From Sipunculus nudus (Eukaryota > Annelida > Sipuncula > Golfingiida > Sipunculidae): DNA of 64,000 nt. The notes beneath the pieces are model-generated. The model worked only from the letters and a program-made list of their open reading frames with translations, was not told where the DNA came from and did not search any database. The stretch covers positions 81,390,124-81,454,123 of the forward strand of contig CM049308.1 of the NCBI GenBank assembly GCA_026874595.1, given 5' to 3'. The first letter of the stretch is position 1. Each line of letters begins with the position of its first letter. A program made the translations under genes and the position numbers. This document shows positions 1 to 12,897 of this stretch, one piece after another.

Positions 1-255
1 ACTGTATATGGCTAACCACGTGAATATCTCAGTAATATGTCATGTACGGTGTATATACGCAGTGCCCGGTGGTTGATGTCCACAATGATGTCAAAAATGG
101 AGGACGAAAGACACAGTAATGCATGAATCCGTGTTTGTACTGTGTGTGTTAGTGCATGTGTGTGCGAGCACGCTTGTGTGTGAGGACAAATTCGTTGTAA
201 GTGGATGCATAAATGCATATGTACCATATATCCAACCAGTTTTTTCTCTTTTAAT

Positions 256-258
<3 letters not shown>

Positions 259-291
<33 letters not shown>
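259..291. repeat. (AT)n microsatellite
   Basis: Perfect AT dinucleotide run. Confidence 0.97.
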
Positions 292-295
<4 letters not shown>

Positions 296-2072
296 TTAAT
301 TAACAAGACAAGGAAGTTTATCTCAAAATATATATGAATATGCAGTTTTCCTGGTCATGACAATATCAAGTGTGTATATCTATACTAATAAATACGGTTC
401 CGCATTGTATGATCATTTAGAGCTGACACTAATTTCTTCCAGTTGCAAAAAAAAAAAAACCACTTAAAATAAGGATGGAGGGATTGTGCAAAATCACTTC
501 CCTCCTGTATTTCTAAACACTAAGAGTATTGACTATTCTCCTGTCTTGTTTATCCGTGCACCCTCGTATCGCATGCGGAGAACAGGCGGACTTACGTTTG
601 CATGCACTCAATACTCCCTACCCCCCCCCCCCCCCCTCTCTCACTCTGATTGTTTGACACAGACACGCAGACAGACACACATACGTGATAAGCATATAAC
701 TGGTTCACACCCTAACACATTTTAATAAAATTATTTAAATTGCATTCCATTAAATTGCATGCATTCCAAATTCTATATACTCCTCACCCACATTTATATA
801 GAACTGCGAATGCAATATAACCAGATTCGCGTATAACCTTCACACTAAATTTATATAACAACCCTTAATATATAGTTTATGACCTTAGTATTATTACCAT
901 TAATTAATTTTCCCTTATTAGATCAAACTACACAAAATCTGTATTAACAGTACATCAATAAGTTTAATTAAAGTCTCTAAAGTCATGTAAGATTTTATTA
1001 TATATACACACGTAAAATGCACTCAACACCAGCGATAAGCATCCATGGAGTGAGACGTATTTAAATGGTCGTATTTTTCCAGATGATGGGTTGACCTGAT
1101 TAGCTGTGTATATAAACCGGATTCAGCAGAACCGAGGACAAAGGCACTATTTATATTAATAGCACACCGCTATTATATACCGGCAAAACACAGTAGCTAT
1201 ACACACAACAAGGAAAGCCGCTCAACAAGCCTTCACATTGAGTAAAACTACGATCCTTACTAAATAGCCGCCCTCTATTTTCAATAGACTGGCTCCCTGC
1301 ATGTCCATTAGACCGTGGAATGAGAAACCTGTTTACAAGTAAAGTTAGGGGCTTGTTAATTAATGACATAGCCCTAGTTCTAATACACGTCAGTGGTTTG
1401 CTTTGTGTTCTTATACATGTTTAATGACCATTTTGTGCAGTGGACCATCCCCTGTGGGTTGACAATGAGAAACGGGTTTAGTTTGACACTCCTTATTTGT
1501 TTTGCTAGCATTATTGTAAAGTATACGAGGAGCAGAAATACCATATTATATTGCTAATGTATACCGTAACATTTCGTTTATTGGTCGACCGGTTAATTAC
1601 CCGAAACTGCTTTTGTTTTCCCTGCCGCATTTCACTATAAATTTTAGAAAATTTTAACAATTACATGTATATACTTATGTTAGTGGTCTTATAAATTGTG
1701 TGGAATTGTCACGAAAAGTATTCACCTGCATGTATTCTATAATCACACCATTAGCCTGCATGATCAGTATTCAATATTGCCATTTTGTCATATGATGCAT
1801 GGCTGTTCTGACATTATTGTTCAATTTAGTCAATCAAGTGTTCACTGGATTCCAAGTATGAGAAAATGTCTTCTGAGATGTGAAAATGCGACGTGTTTGT
1901 TAATGTGTGGGTGCATTGCGGGGTTCTTTTGTGTATCACGACCTTCCTGAAGTATATTTACAAAAAAAACAACATTTTTTATGGAGAAAACAAATCTGAA
2001 ATCTGAAATAATCCATAGCTAACAAAGCAGGAGAAAATCTGAAAATTTGTGCGAAATTAAGAATGAAATAAG

Positions 2073-2073
<1 letters not shown>
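292..2073. other. no gene seen
   Basis: AT-rich DNA with a C-tract; only short chance frames. The minus frame at 1151-1369 has no splice or domain support. Confidence 0.6.
621..636. repeat. C homopolymer
   Basis: Run of 16 C. Confidence 0.95.

Positions 2074-2143
<70 letters not shown>
2074..2143. repeat. (AT)n microsatellite, slightly interrupted
   Basis: AT run with one AA break near 2119. Confidence 0.97.
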
Positions 2144-2148
2144 CATAT

Positions 2149-3278
2149 GCTAAGTACAAGTTTTCCAAGAAATATGATATACCTGCGACGACGTGTATGT
2201 ATGTGTTCTCATTAAAATTTTTACACTCTAACAGGAAGTTCATTGATACTTCCGCCTCCCCTTGATTAAAATTATCCTAAAAAGCTTGTCTCGTTTTCAG
2301 ATTTACAAGAGCAGTTTGTTTTAATGCCCCAAGATTGTTCATCACTTACAATACGACACTGCCTCAAACATTTTTTGGTGTTGATTATACGCCTTTTTAT
2401 TGTGACGTCATCATTTTTGGTTAACTGAAACATCGAGAAGAAAAGAAAAAATGGTTTGTATACAAGCTAAAAAAGATATATATAAAGAAGTACTTTTACT
2501 GAGAAAAAGATATACGCCCACAATGCCGCAGAACTGTGGACGAGATCTGATATTTTATCTTGAAAAGACGAAAAGAGAACCTCGAATATTATACTATGTC
2601 AGGTTTTACGTACTATAATGCATGAAAGAAAGTTTTGTGTGTCCATTTATAGGCCTAAATAAATATAGAATGTGGTAATATCAAATGTTTATACATTGAG
2701 GTGTAATTATCACTGACGTATATAAGCGGCATTGACTGCGCCGTTTCCGATCTGTAAATGTATATATAAGACCGACAAAGAATCCCTGAAATGATCAAAC
2801 CCATTCACCTTTAGTTTTCAGAATTTAAGTTTGTAATGAAAATAAGTACTGATTTGTTTGATGCACAAATGAGCTGAACAAATTACAAACCACTATTATA
2901 CAATGGCTTGATTTTTTTCTGAATTAAGATGGCATTGTAAATGAAAAGAACAATTTTGCTATTTAAAATCCGACAGCGGATAATGTATATGCGGTTGCAT
3001 GTATGCTAAATTTGTCGTATTCCATAAAGACACATTTATTTAGTCCTTGAAGAGTTAACTGATCATAATGAAGTAACAAGTAATAGCAAATCACTATATG
3101 CATGCATGTTATCTAAAGTTCTTACACTAAACGATTTAAAACTGTAAGTCATTGAAAATACATGCATTTACATGTATATGTTATATATGTCATCGAAAGT
3201 CGAAATATTTCATGACAAGGAAACCATGGCAGTCAAATATCAAATATATTGTATGTAGTTTCCCTTTCATTTTATATT

Positions 3279-3282
<4 letters not shown>
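2149..3282. other. no gene seen; one TGACGTCA palindrome
   Basis: AT-rich, with a perfect CRE-type palindrome at 2403-2410. Nothing else stands out. Confidence 0.6.

Positions 3283-3322
<40 letters not shown>
3283..3322. repeat. (GA)n microsatellite
   Basis: Perfect GA run, about 20 units; it creates an RERERE frame that is not a gene. Confidence 0.97.
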
Positions 3323-3323
<1 letters not shown>

Positions 3324-3424
3324 GGATCTTAATTCCCTTTTAGCTGCGTATATATTCAAGTGCATATCGAGACATGCTAAACTTGTTCCTCCTAACGCAG
3401 CATAAATAAATCAAGTTTTGATAG

Positions 3425-3625
3425 ACCCACGGAGCGCCGGACACAACCGGTGGGATCTGCCAACGCTCACCTGTCCGAGGTATATAAACAATTAACCCTG
3501 GACCGAGTGGTCTAAATTACACATAACATCTCGGACAGTCCAGCTCCGTCCTTGAGTAATGTTCACTCATGGATCACGTGGCGAGCGGAGTCAAATGAGG
3601 GCAGAGCATGGGTGGCTTAATGTAA
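3425..3625 (+). promoter_or_regulatory. G+C-rich island with TATA box and possible first exon
   Basis: A G+C-rich block (3425-3480) is followed by TATATAAA at 3481-3488. About 70 bp further an ATG at 3559 opens a short frame (M-F-T-H-G-S-R-G-E-R-S-Q-M-R-A-E-H-G-W-L-N) that reaches a GTAAGT donor at 3622. A CACGTG E-box sits at about 3576. The inverted pair CTGTCCGAG/CTCGGACAG (3471-3479, 3530-3538) brackets the region between the TATA box and the putative start. This could be a promoter with a short first exon, or an enhancer-like conserved block; nothing proves transcription. Confidence 0.3.
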
Positions 3626-4115
3626 GTTAGAAAGGACATTGATAAGTTGTTCATTGACATCTTAGTACTTGCATTTTGAACCGGATTTTTAACTGGAATA
3701 CGCTATCTGTATAATTATGATTACAGGTCCGTGTTATAATGAATAAAAAGTTACTCGCGGTAAACATACGTGTCACTGCATGTGTGCGACAGTGACATTT
3801 ATCCCAAAACTACGACAATGCCTATTTCATAGCTATCTTGTATATATTATAAGTCCGCTTTGTCATGAATCGCAATTCAGAGAAATCATGAAGTCTATCA
3901 GGTTCCACGTACCATGTGGTATCAGTCTTCTAGAAGTTATTGTAGGTTTCCTCGTCAATAAACCGCAAAATTAGACCTATAGTCAGTACTCTTTCCAGGT
4001 GTACATTCAGGTAAAGGGGGAAAAAGAGAAAAAAATAGATGAACACACACACACGGATGGAAACATAAAACCCCTTCCTTAGTGAATGTATAACAGTATA
4101 TTGTAGTCGAATCAA
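3626..4115. other. no gene seen
   Basis: AT-rich sequence without ORFs of interest between the TATA-containing island and the GAGTCC-rich element. Confidence 0.6.
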
Positions 4116-4529
4116 CAGTTACCTATAGTCCGAATGCAAGCGCGAGTCCAAGGCACTCGAGCCCAAGTCCAAGTCTTTTGGTAATCAAGTCAAAGTCCGA
4201 GTCCAAAATGCTTTATTTACAGCACCTTAAAATTCGAATTGGAGATCATCATATGTATTTGTATGTACGTTTTTAAAAGATCTTTACTTTAACATTAAAT
4301 TACGTTTATAACTTGCCATGCAGAGATTAAGTTCGGTAGAGAGTTTAAACTTGATTTGGTCATATTTTGTCATTATTTACGCATAAAAGTTTTTACGGTG
4401 GATTTTCTGAAATGAATTTCAGTTTTTTTTTCTGCTATAGATTCAAGATGGACCTAGCCTGATTTCTTGAGTCCTGCATGACCTCCGAGTACCAGTCCGA
4501 GTCCAAGATTCTCGAGTTCAACATCACTG
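4116..4529. mobile_element. MITE-like element with GAGTCC-rich ends
   Basis: Both ends carry clusters of (C)CGAGTCCAAG(T): left at 4129-4207, right at 4490-4529. The complement of the right end starts CAGTGATGTTGAACTCGAG; the left end may start CAGTTACCTATAGTCCG. The interior is AT-rich without ORFs. A related shorter copy lies at about 32180-32308. A CAG start suggests hAT affinity, but I see no matching target duplication. Confidence 0.5.
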
Positions 4530-5299
4530 ACGTAATATTAAACCAGAAAGAACGACCCCGTTAACCTGAATGTACAAAGGGCGTCTTGAACTCTAATCTA
4601 GGGCTTTACCTGGACGTGCCGGTGTCTTTGACCTCCTTTCTGAGGTACTTAGCTTGATATATACAACAATATTTGGACATCCCACTTAACATTTACACGG
4701 GCAACCGTTCGTGATTTCTGTCTACAGTACTTAAGAAAGGCTGCCAACGTTAACGCATGGGACATCTATGTGTATAACTCTGAGGATAAAATGGAAATTG
4801 TTCTTTTACTTAGAATCTCCACGGAGAAGTTTACTAGCTGTTAATTGTTGCAGATAAGAAAGACTTACTACAAGTGGGCCATTTTCATACAATTTTTATT
4901 TTAATCAGCTTTGTTGACATTATACAAAATATTAGATAATGAATAATTGTAACATTTTTCCTGGTCCATGTACACGTGTATACACCAGATATACATGCAG
5001 ATGAAAAAAAAAAAAGAAAAAAATATTGTTTGGTGTATTCTTCTTTTTATTAACAAAAAGATAGAGTAGATACAAATTAATTTGTGTACCAAATATGACT
5101 TGATTTGAATTAAGACAATCGACTCAACTTATGTATGATAAATGCAATGGTTAATAAATGTTTAGTGTTGCTTGAAAACTGCACTTAGTAAGTTAGGGGA
5201 TTGGTTCTTTTGTATCCCAGTAGATGTCGCTGTTTATCTGTGTAGGGCGTTGAACGACGATTGTAAACTGAGGTTAATAATAATAATAATAATTTTCTT
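4530..5299. other. no gene seen
   Basis: AT-rich DNA; nothing recognised. Confidence 0.6.
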
Positions 5300-5730
5300 A
5301 TTCCAGCCACTGTTGACCATGTTTTTATAAAACTGAAGGTCAGCGTATATGGTTTTCACGACATCGTACTGAATATGAACGCAGCTGATCATTAAACTGA
5401 ATTGTTTTTACAAATCAAGCGTGTAGCTAACTAGCATTAGATTACCATCCCGGCCAGTAACCCTGAATTAGAGTAGGGCTGGTTCAAGCGGAAGTGCTAA
5501 TAAGAAATGCAGACGTGGATTTTCTCTGCTTCATTAAAATAACTGTCATATCTTGATTGCCTGACGCGTAGATATAAATACATCAGCTTTTGTCAATCTA
5601 CGTTACACTGAAGGGGATGCACGCATGCAGTAATGGTTTTATTTTTCTAGTTCATATATTAATAGTTTTATTTAATTATGCACAATATGAAGTATACAGA
5701 TGAACTGATGATAGAACTAATGATACTTAC

Positions 5731-5787
<57 letters not shown>

Positions 5788-5822
5788 TATAATAATAATA
5801 AGTAATAATAATAAGTAATAAT
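5731..5822. repeat. (AAT)n microsatellite
   Basis: AAT run with later AGT-interrupted units, inside the 5.3-8.6 kb tandem repeat. A shorter (AAT)n stands at the equivalent place in other copies (6355-6374, 8461-8545). Confidence 0.95.
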
Positions 5823-5863
5823 ATATATATGTATAAATATATACATATATATTTATATATACT

Positions 5864-5868
<5 letters not shown>

Positions 5869-5912
<44 letters not shown>
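5869..5912. repeat. (AT)n microsatellite
   Basis: AT run between copies of the local tandem repeat. Confidence 0.96.
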
Positions 5913-5918
<6 letters not shown>

Positions 5919-6447
5919 TTCATTTATATCAATATACATAATATATATCAGTACATTATTAAAGACTAAGTTTACCCTGTTATATGACACTGAAGGTCTT
6001 TACGACGACATATACTGAACACGAACGCAGCTGCCCATTAAAGTGAACGTGTTTTTTTACAAATCAAGGTTGTCCCATCCCAACATTAGATTTACATTCC
6101 GGCTAGTAATCTGGCAGTAAAGTAGTGGTGCTTCAAGAGGTTGTGCTGATTAGAAGTACCATATTTTCCCTGCATTTTGAATTTATCGTTTAATTCCAAA
6201 GCTTTTGAATGTTTCTAGTAAGTATATATACTTGACATCATCTATCATAAAACCTCGTAAATCTTATTTAAAAAATAAGATGCACACTATAATGATATGT
6301 TGTGTTATTATTTTTGTTCAGTTATGCATGATATGAATTAACAGATGTAATAAAAATAATAATAATAATAATAAATTTCCAATTCAAGACCATGTTTTTA
6401 TGAAACTGATGGTCAGCTCGTGTAATGTGTTTACGACATCATATTTA

Positions 6448-7885
6448 AGGCGGTTTCACACCGGTTGCGTCCGAACGAATATGACACGAACGAATATTTC
6501 TGTCGTTCCGACTAAAATCCTGTCGCATCCGAAATTTCATTCACACCAAATCCGAACGATATTTTTGGTTTCCGACCGAGGAATTTTGGTCTCCGAAATT
6601 CGTAATGGACAGATATATGAGCAATATATCGGATGCACTAAAATATAGGCTTTATGGCCATATATATAGACCTATACAAAAATGTCGAATATTTCTGAAC
6701 GTGTAAATTGATTTTCTCATTAATTCTTAATAAATAATTATTAATAATAAAGTTTTTATCTCTGAGTGTACTGACTGAATAATCGAAAATAATATTTACC
6801 ACTCACTCGACCAAAATTCCCATTTCAACATGAATTTAAAAATAATTGCGCAACCTCTTGTTTCAAGAGAACGGATGCCACTGTAACTGCTGCATTTCAA
6901 GTTAAATTAAAGTTTGAATCACTAATTAAGTTTGATTTATATTTCATTTTCAAATCTGCCAATATGATTTTGAACAGTCTGTGCACAGCTATGAAACTTC
7001 TGTTTAAATGCAATACGTTGAACTAAAAATAATACTATGATAATAAAACTAAAGACAAATGAAAAAATTTATTGTTCCATGATTTTTTTCTATATTTACC
7101 GCGGATTTTTTATTGGTAATGAACAGCTTGTCCTGGATAATATCGCAAATTTGTGTTCATATCGCTAACACAACTGACTTATATTCAGGGGCGTCAATAT
7201 AGGGCAGTGGGGGGGGGGGGGGCTAGGGGGGATGATCAATGTAATCATCTCTCCCCCCTTTCGGAGAATAACTTTAATATATTGCAAATAATATATGAAA
7301 AATTAGAAGTTACCCCGAAAAATTACATCTAAACCTGGTTTTAAAGTCTGTTTTGTCCCCGATCGTAAATTAAAATAAGTGGCCTAGCGGCGATTGAAAT
7401 CCCTTTTGATAAAAATATAATCCCCCCCCAAGAAATTTACAGATTATATGAAAAGAAGTCTGGTTTAAATGAAAAAAAACTTGGAGCTAAAAAATGTTAT
7501 AAATATCTGTTTTTATCAAATAAAATTGATTAAAATAAAAATAATCCGATTTTATATTTTTATCACATAATTTTAAAATAGTGGAAAAGGAAACAACACT
7601 TCCATGTTGTACAGTATTACATATATATCAAATAGGTAACGTACAAATGAACCAGTCTGGTTAAAAATATTCAAGCTCTTTTGTGTTGAAGGTGAAAAGA
7701 AGCCATTCTTGTCCGATGCGAACGACAAAAAATAGAACATGTTCTATTTTTTTCGTTCGGATAGCATCGTTCGGATTAGGTGTGTATGCACCAACATAAA
7801 ATAATGTGTTTTATTTTTTCGTTCGTACTGCAAATTTTCGTTCGGACGTAAAATTCGTTCGTACGCATCCGGTGTGAAACCGCCT
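6448..7885. mobile_element. PIF/Harbinger-like non-autonomous DNA transposon (1438 bp)
   Basis: The ends are inverted repeats beginning AGGCGGTTTCACACCGG (the left end and the complement of the right end). The first 17 bases match exactly; similarity continues more loosely through repeated (T)CCGAACGAA motifs. TTA flanks both sides (6445-6447 and 7886-7888), the target duplication typical of PIF/Harbinger elements; TTTAA flanking GGCGG..CCGCC is an alternative reading. Host tandem-repeat sequence is continuous across the junction when the element is removed. There is no transposase ORF, so it is non-autonomous or decayed. A perfect-looking hairpin lies at 7718-7760, and a G-tract segment at about 7189-7260 looks like a nested insertion. 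Confidence 0.82.
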
Positions 7886-8460
7886 TTAATATGAACGCAG
7901 CTGCTCATTAAACTGAATAGTTTTTACAAATCAAGCGTGTAGCAAACTAGTATAAATTACTCTCTCGGCCAGTAGCCTTGAATTAGAGTTCTGCAGGTTC
8001 AAGCGGAAGTGCTTCATGTATTACATTTATATCAATATAATACATAATATACATCAATATATATTATTACAGTCTCAGTTTACCCTGTTATATGTCACAG
8101 AAGGTCAGCGCGTATATGGTCTTTGCGACACCATACTGAACATGAACCTAGCTGCTCATGAAAGTGAACTGTTTTGACAAATAAAGGCTATAATAAACCA
8201 GCATTAGATTACCATTTCAGCCGGTCATCTCCACTTAGAGTAATGGTGCTTCAAGCGGTTGTGCGTGCTGCTCATTTTCAATGCATGATGAATGTATCTG
8301 TTGATTTTTAAGTTTTGAATGTATACTAAGTAAATAGTATACATGACCTTTGTATATATGGCCTGGTCAATCTTCATTAATAAAGGAGATGCACTCAGTG
8401 ATGGTATGTTGTGTTAATATTTTTATTCATTTAATGTATAATATGAAAACAGACGTTATA

Positions 8461-8486
8461 ATTATAATAATAAAAATAAATAAATA

Positions 8487-8527
<41 letters not shown>

Positions 8528-8546
8528 CAACAACAATAATAATAAG
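8461..8546. repeat. (AAT)n/(AAAT)n microsatellite
   Basis: AAT and AAAT units ending in AAC and ATC triplets; tail of the last tandem-repeat copy. Confidence 0.93.
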
Positions 8547-8560
8547 CATCATCATCATCA

Positions 8561-9976
8561 ACACGGTTGCATCTGTTGCTAAAGAAATGGCCAGGAAAAA
8601 CACGCTTTTCCCTTATATTATGATTGTTTCGTTACAAGTAGATAAATATTGCAATCACATTTTCAGCGATCATGTAGGGACATCTGGTGGCCAAATGCAA
8701 AAGCATTGAAACCAGAGATCTCACGCACTTAATACACACGATAATTCATGGAAATTTCATTTTCATTAGTAAATTACGCAGAAATATGAGGGTATATTGA
8801 ATTGAATTTAATAGCATAAATAAACCACTGTTAATAACAGGTGGTTCATTCAAGGAATCGACTTAGATTTACTGTTTACTAAAGACATATACTAGTGTTG
8901 TAGTTATATTTTATCACTCTAAATATTTACACTGACAATCTCTCCTTTAGATAACTTTTTATAGTTGTATTTATGCATGCACATGCACAATTGAGATTTC
9001 CAAAGTATGATCAGCTTTAATTTTTATTATTTTTATTTTATTTCATTAAATAACATTAGAATCAAATTAAGTTTACATTTTTTTTTAAATTTAACTTTAT
9101 ATATACACACGAAAATTTACTTTCAAAAGTATTTACAGGCATGCAAGCACACCTTTTTTAATGTGTTTCTATGTATTTTTGTGTCGATTCAAACATTTTC
9201 ATGTGAAGATATTTAAAATTAAGCAAACTGCCTATGTAGACTTTGTTACTAATGAATATGTTTTTGAATATCTTGTGATTTTATTTATATGGGAGTTTTA
9301 TCTATGCAAATCCCTTTACCCATTTTGAGCTAGCTTTTTAGATTAAAAAATGAAGTTTTCAGCATTGATTTTTCATTTTAACAGATCACTTCTATTTTAT
9401 CAGTGACTCAAATATATACATAGTGTTATATTTACATTAATCGGTTTCAAATTTTAATGGTTTTTAATATAATTAGATATCACATAAATGAAACATTTAC
9501 CAGTTGATCCAAAATCATGCAATTTTTTCATGAAGAGAGACAAATTTCGGCTAAACGTTAAATTGTTTTGCAATCATTATTTGTTTCGGGGCTAATTCCA
9601 AGAAGTCGTTAATACAATGGAGAGGGTGGATGTCACGACACAGGGAATAATCGCTAATGTGGAATTTTGTTTACTAGCCTTTAGTGGGGCGTCATGATTT
9701 CTTCATTAAATTAACCGTCGCGATCATGCATGCTCTTCAAGCCCCAGCAGAAATCAACATTTTTCCTTTTTTGTTTAACCCAATTATATAAACTCCTAAC
9801 AAACTCTATTAATTACATTATATGTACATACATTTATTCCTCTATAAGAAGTTAAGGCATTAACAGGCCCTCGAATGAAAGAATTTCTGTGAAAGAGAAA
9901 AAAAAAGTTATGTACAGTTATGTATTTGATAGGTCCGTTTCATTTTATGTATATTGCACTTGTATTTCTTAAAGTA

Positions 9977-9978
<2 letters not shown>
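8561..9978. other. no gene seen
   Basis: Very AT-rich; the 69-codon frame at 9007-9216 has low-complexity F/Y/I composition typical of AT-rich chance frames. Confidence 0.6.

Positions 9979-10058
<80 letters not shown>
9979..10058. repeat. compound (TA)n(GA)n microsatellite
   Basis: TA run to about 10025, then a GA run. Confidence 0.96.
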
Positions 10059-10061
<3 letters not shown>

Positions 10062-10179
10062 TGCGTATGATAAAAAAAATGTACCAAATTAAATAAATTG
10101 ACTCCAAATTATTTTTTTCTAATGAATTTGATATATGCATTTTATAATTATTTTACTATGTTAACGTATAACGTTTCTC

Positions 10180-10250
10180 CAAGTCACTGTCATATTCACC
10201 ACATTTTATATTAGAGTGACGTCAACAGATGCTAAATTTAAAAAGGTTGA
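10180..10250. repeat. dispersed repeat pair with TGACGTCA, copy 1
   Basis: It shares with 23440-23505 the order ACTGTCAT, CCACATTTTAT, GAGTGACGTCA, TGCTAAATTTAAA. The TGACGTCA palindrome (10217-10224) is the best-kept part. Confidence 0.5.
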
Positions 10251-10259
10251 CTGGACAGG

Positions 10260-11837
10260 AATGATGCACCTTATTTTAGGTCAAGGTTGATAGAACAAAC
10301 GTCGAGTGGTTGTTTCTTAGCCATGCAGAATTTACGGAAGGAGGGGGAGGGGGAGGCAGGTTGATGGGAGGGCTTACTGGGTTTGGTGCAACATATAGAC
10401 GTACCCATGCAGTCAATATTCTTGTAACATTTTAAGACTCCAAATAGGAGAGAAGGTTCACTTATATTAATCATATATATTTGGATTCCATGCATGATTC
10501 ATTATCTTCAACGACGTCCCCGAGATATATAGATCTCCTTCTTGATATTAGTATTACTTGAATTATTCATTACAAAAATTGTCACTGGTATAAGTGTTAA
10601 GTAACGAATTTTGTTGTAAACATGACTGATATTTTCATGATTTTAAAAGAATTTTATACTATTATTTAGTTTTTTAGCGGATATTTGTGTGTCCATATAT
10701 AGTTTTCCTCAGTATCACAAGTCGGTTGTGGAGGGAGGGGGCATGGCTCCCTTCAGCACCCCCCCCCCCCGCCACCCTTCCCTGGCTTCACAATATTTAA
10801 AATTCGGAGATACATTGTTTTTTAAAAGGACAATTTAAGTGCACTATTACACTGAATCATACCCTTAATTATCTAGATAAACAGCTGCTATAAAAATTAT
10901 ATTTTTATATGAGTACAGAATGGCCATATTTTTTATTACTTTATTAAATTTCGTTCATTTAATTTTGTATCGAATATTTTAAACTATATAACAAGAACTC
11001 GACATTCATACGCATGATGTTTGTGCGATCTTCCTTCTTAAAATAAAGTGGAATCAGATATTATTTTCAAGTGCCTTCAAATGCCGCCAGGGCGCATAAA
11101 TCTGGATGCAACACGTACATGCATGGCACTCTATACCTTAATTGGTGTTCCAAAAAAAAATTAACATTTTATCCCCGACGTGGCTATGAGACTGGTAGTT
11201 TTCTTGAGTTTTCTCCGTGTTCTCCGGTTACCTCCACCACTATAGCTATATCCAGACTACTCATCGCAACATCTGAACCATGGGGAGTGCCTTGTATAAG
11301 CTTTTATAACTAGTTTTAATTATATAAAGTTTATATGTTTTTTTATATACACATGCATATACTTGTGGACACGTGTACATATGTGCGCGCGCGTAACACT
11401 GTATGTGCGCGTATGCATGCTCGCTCGCGTTTTTAAGTCCTATTGCTGATGTGGCTTCCTGAAAATCCTTATACATGGACTTATCTATTACTTAAAACAG
11501 AAATGACATTTTATACTGATGTGGCGTATACCTGAAGGTCTGCAATAGTGCAATTTAATTCAGGGTTTACCAATGCTGTTTTTGGAACGAGGTAGTTCAA
11601 TTACGCAGTGGATAACCAGTCGGATATGGCTTACATCATTTGTAAGTGTAAATTCAAATTAACTTAATTTGGCATAAACAATTTCCCTTTAAATACATAT
11701 ATATTCGTTGACTATAGTTAAATATAATAAAATCTGCATTTTACAGACACAGAAATACCTACTAATAAATAATTACAATGTGATATATTTACCAGCCTAG
11801 CTATTTAAAAAATATACTATAAATTTGGCAAACTTAC
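10260..11837. other. no exon recognised downstream of exon 11838-11996
   Basis: Later exons of the minus-strand gene could lie here, but none with both splice sites and coding-like sequence was found. Holds the G/C-tract fragment at 10728-10790 and alternating GCGCGCG at about 11385. Confidence 0.5.
10728..10790. repeat. G-rich/C-tract repeat fragment
   Basis: A GTGGAGGGAGGGGGCATGGC block is followed by CTCCCTTCAGCACC and a C-tract, then GCCACCCTTCCCTGG. Its composition resembles the G/C-tract elements at 18.4 and 23.3 kb (shared GGGGGCATGGC(A/T)CCC). Ends are not clear. Confidence 0.35.
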
Positions 11838-11996
11838 CGTTGTCCCCCTGACGGCGACTGAGCGAACTCCAGTTCCGCGGGTGTGCCGGGAGCAGATTGG
11901 GGGTGCTGTCCATAAGGCTGTGGGGTGGCGCCGTACCCCTCCCATCCAGAATACCCACTGGGGTATGAATAAGAACCCTCAGGCGTCTCCTGCCCT
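11838..11996 (-). CDS. internal coding exon, Pro/Gly/Tyr/Ser-rich disordered segment
   Basis: The minus strand shows a pyrimidine-rich acceptor (gattttttcag) before 11996 and a consensus donor ACG|GTAAGTT after 11838, enclosing 159 nt (53 codons, so symmetric and skippable without a frameshift). The exon begins at codon position 3. It reads through RGQETPEGS, YSYPSGYSGWEGYGA, PQPYGQHPQSAPGTPAE and ends FAQSPSGGQ before the donor. Composition is rich in P, G, Y, S and Q with no charged clusters, like the disordered N-terminal regions of transcription or RNA-binding factors; this is inference from composition only. Base composition is far more G+C rich than the AT-rich flanks, and both flanks contain stops in this frame. 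I do not recognise the family. The exon is well supported; the gene identity is open. Confidence 0.75.
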
Positions 11997-12057
11997 CTGA
12001 AAAAAATCAAAGAATCTTTCAGAAAATAGTGAATTTTATTCACTAATATTTAGTTCT

Positions 12058-12137
<80 letters not shown>
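12058..12137. repeat. (AT)n microsatellite
   Basis: Long AT run starting 62 bp upstream (minus-strand sense) of the acceptor of the exon at 11838-11996; the acceptor pyrimidine tract itself is intact. Confidence 0.97.
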
Positions 12138-12139
<2 letters not shown>

Positions 12140-12897
12140 ATCCCCGGAGTGGGAACACTGTCCGTGCGTTTATGTGTGCGTCACACTACGTGTACCATGT
12201 AAATGCAAAATATTGTACTGTTTATTGATCGATTTCGACCGTATATGAATAATACATGGATTTACACCCGTAAATAGGATTCATTTTGCGATTATCAGTC
12301 ATGTTCCATGTATGATGCCACTGGGATACCTTTTAATATACAATATCCTGTTTACCGTCAATTTCAAATAAATCAAACTTTGCGAATGTTGACTTTTTAA
12401 GCTGATTTGCCCTTGTATATTGGTTAGAAGTTACATTGACCTCATAGCTATTTGCGTGACACTTTTTACCAGATAATTAATGCAATTATAATTGAAGGCT
12501 GTTAAAATTCAGATAGAAATGTATAGTCTGAGACCACATATACACCTCCGCCAGTATCCAATAATCAATATTTGCTGTGAGCTACGCAGATAGAATGTGT
12601 GACGATTTTCAACTGCATGGGTGTATCACAGGTGAGCTCTCAGACAAAGGCGGCTCCTTATACCAATGAATAGCTCTCGGCCGTACCAAGAATTTGCCAG
12701 CTCACAATGGTATATAGAATAATTTAAATAATTACAAAAAACATTACGGTGATCTTGTTTTGCTCCATAATATAATGGATTACAGCAATTAATATTCCCA
12801 CCATTTCTTCTAAACCCTTTCATAAAATTATGATTAAAGTTGTAAAGAGACAAAACCAAAATACCACTAACAAAGGTACAAACACGGAAGAGGTTTA

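Larger units (their letters stand above)
5300..8560. repeat. four-copy degenerate tandem repeat, interrupted by the Harbinger-like element
   Basis: Four diverged copies share the order CCATGTTTTTATAAAACTGA, a block with ACGACATC, GAACGCAGCTGCTCATTAAA, then CCAGTA..., GGTTCAAGCGG and an (AAT)n tail. Anchor blocks occur at about 5374, 6014, 7893 and 8143. Once the inserted element is removed, the spacings are about 640, 440 and 250 bp, so copies differ by internal deletions. (AAT)n and (AT)n tracts lie between copies. Confidence 0.75.
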
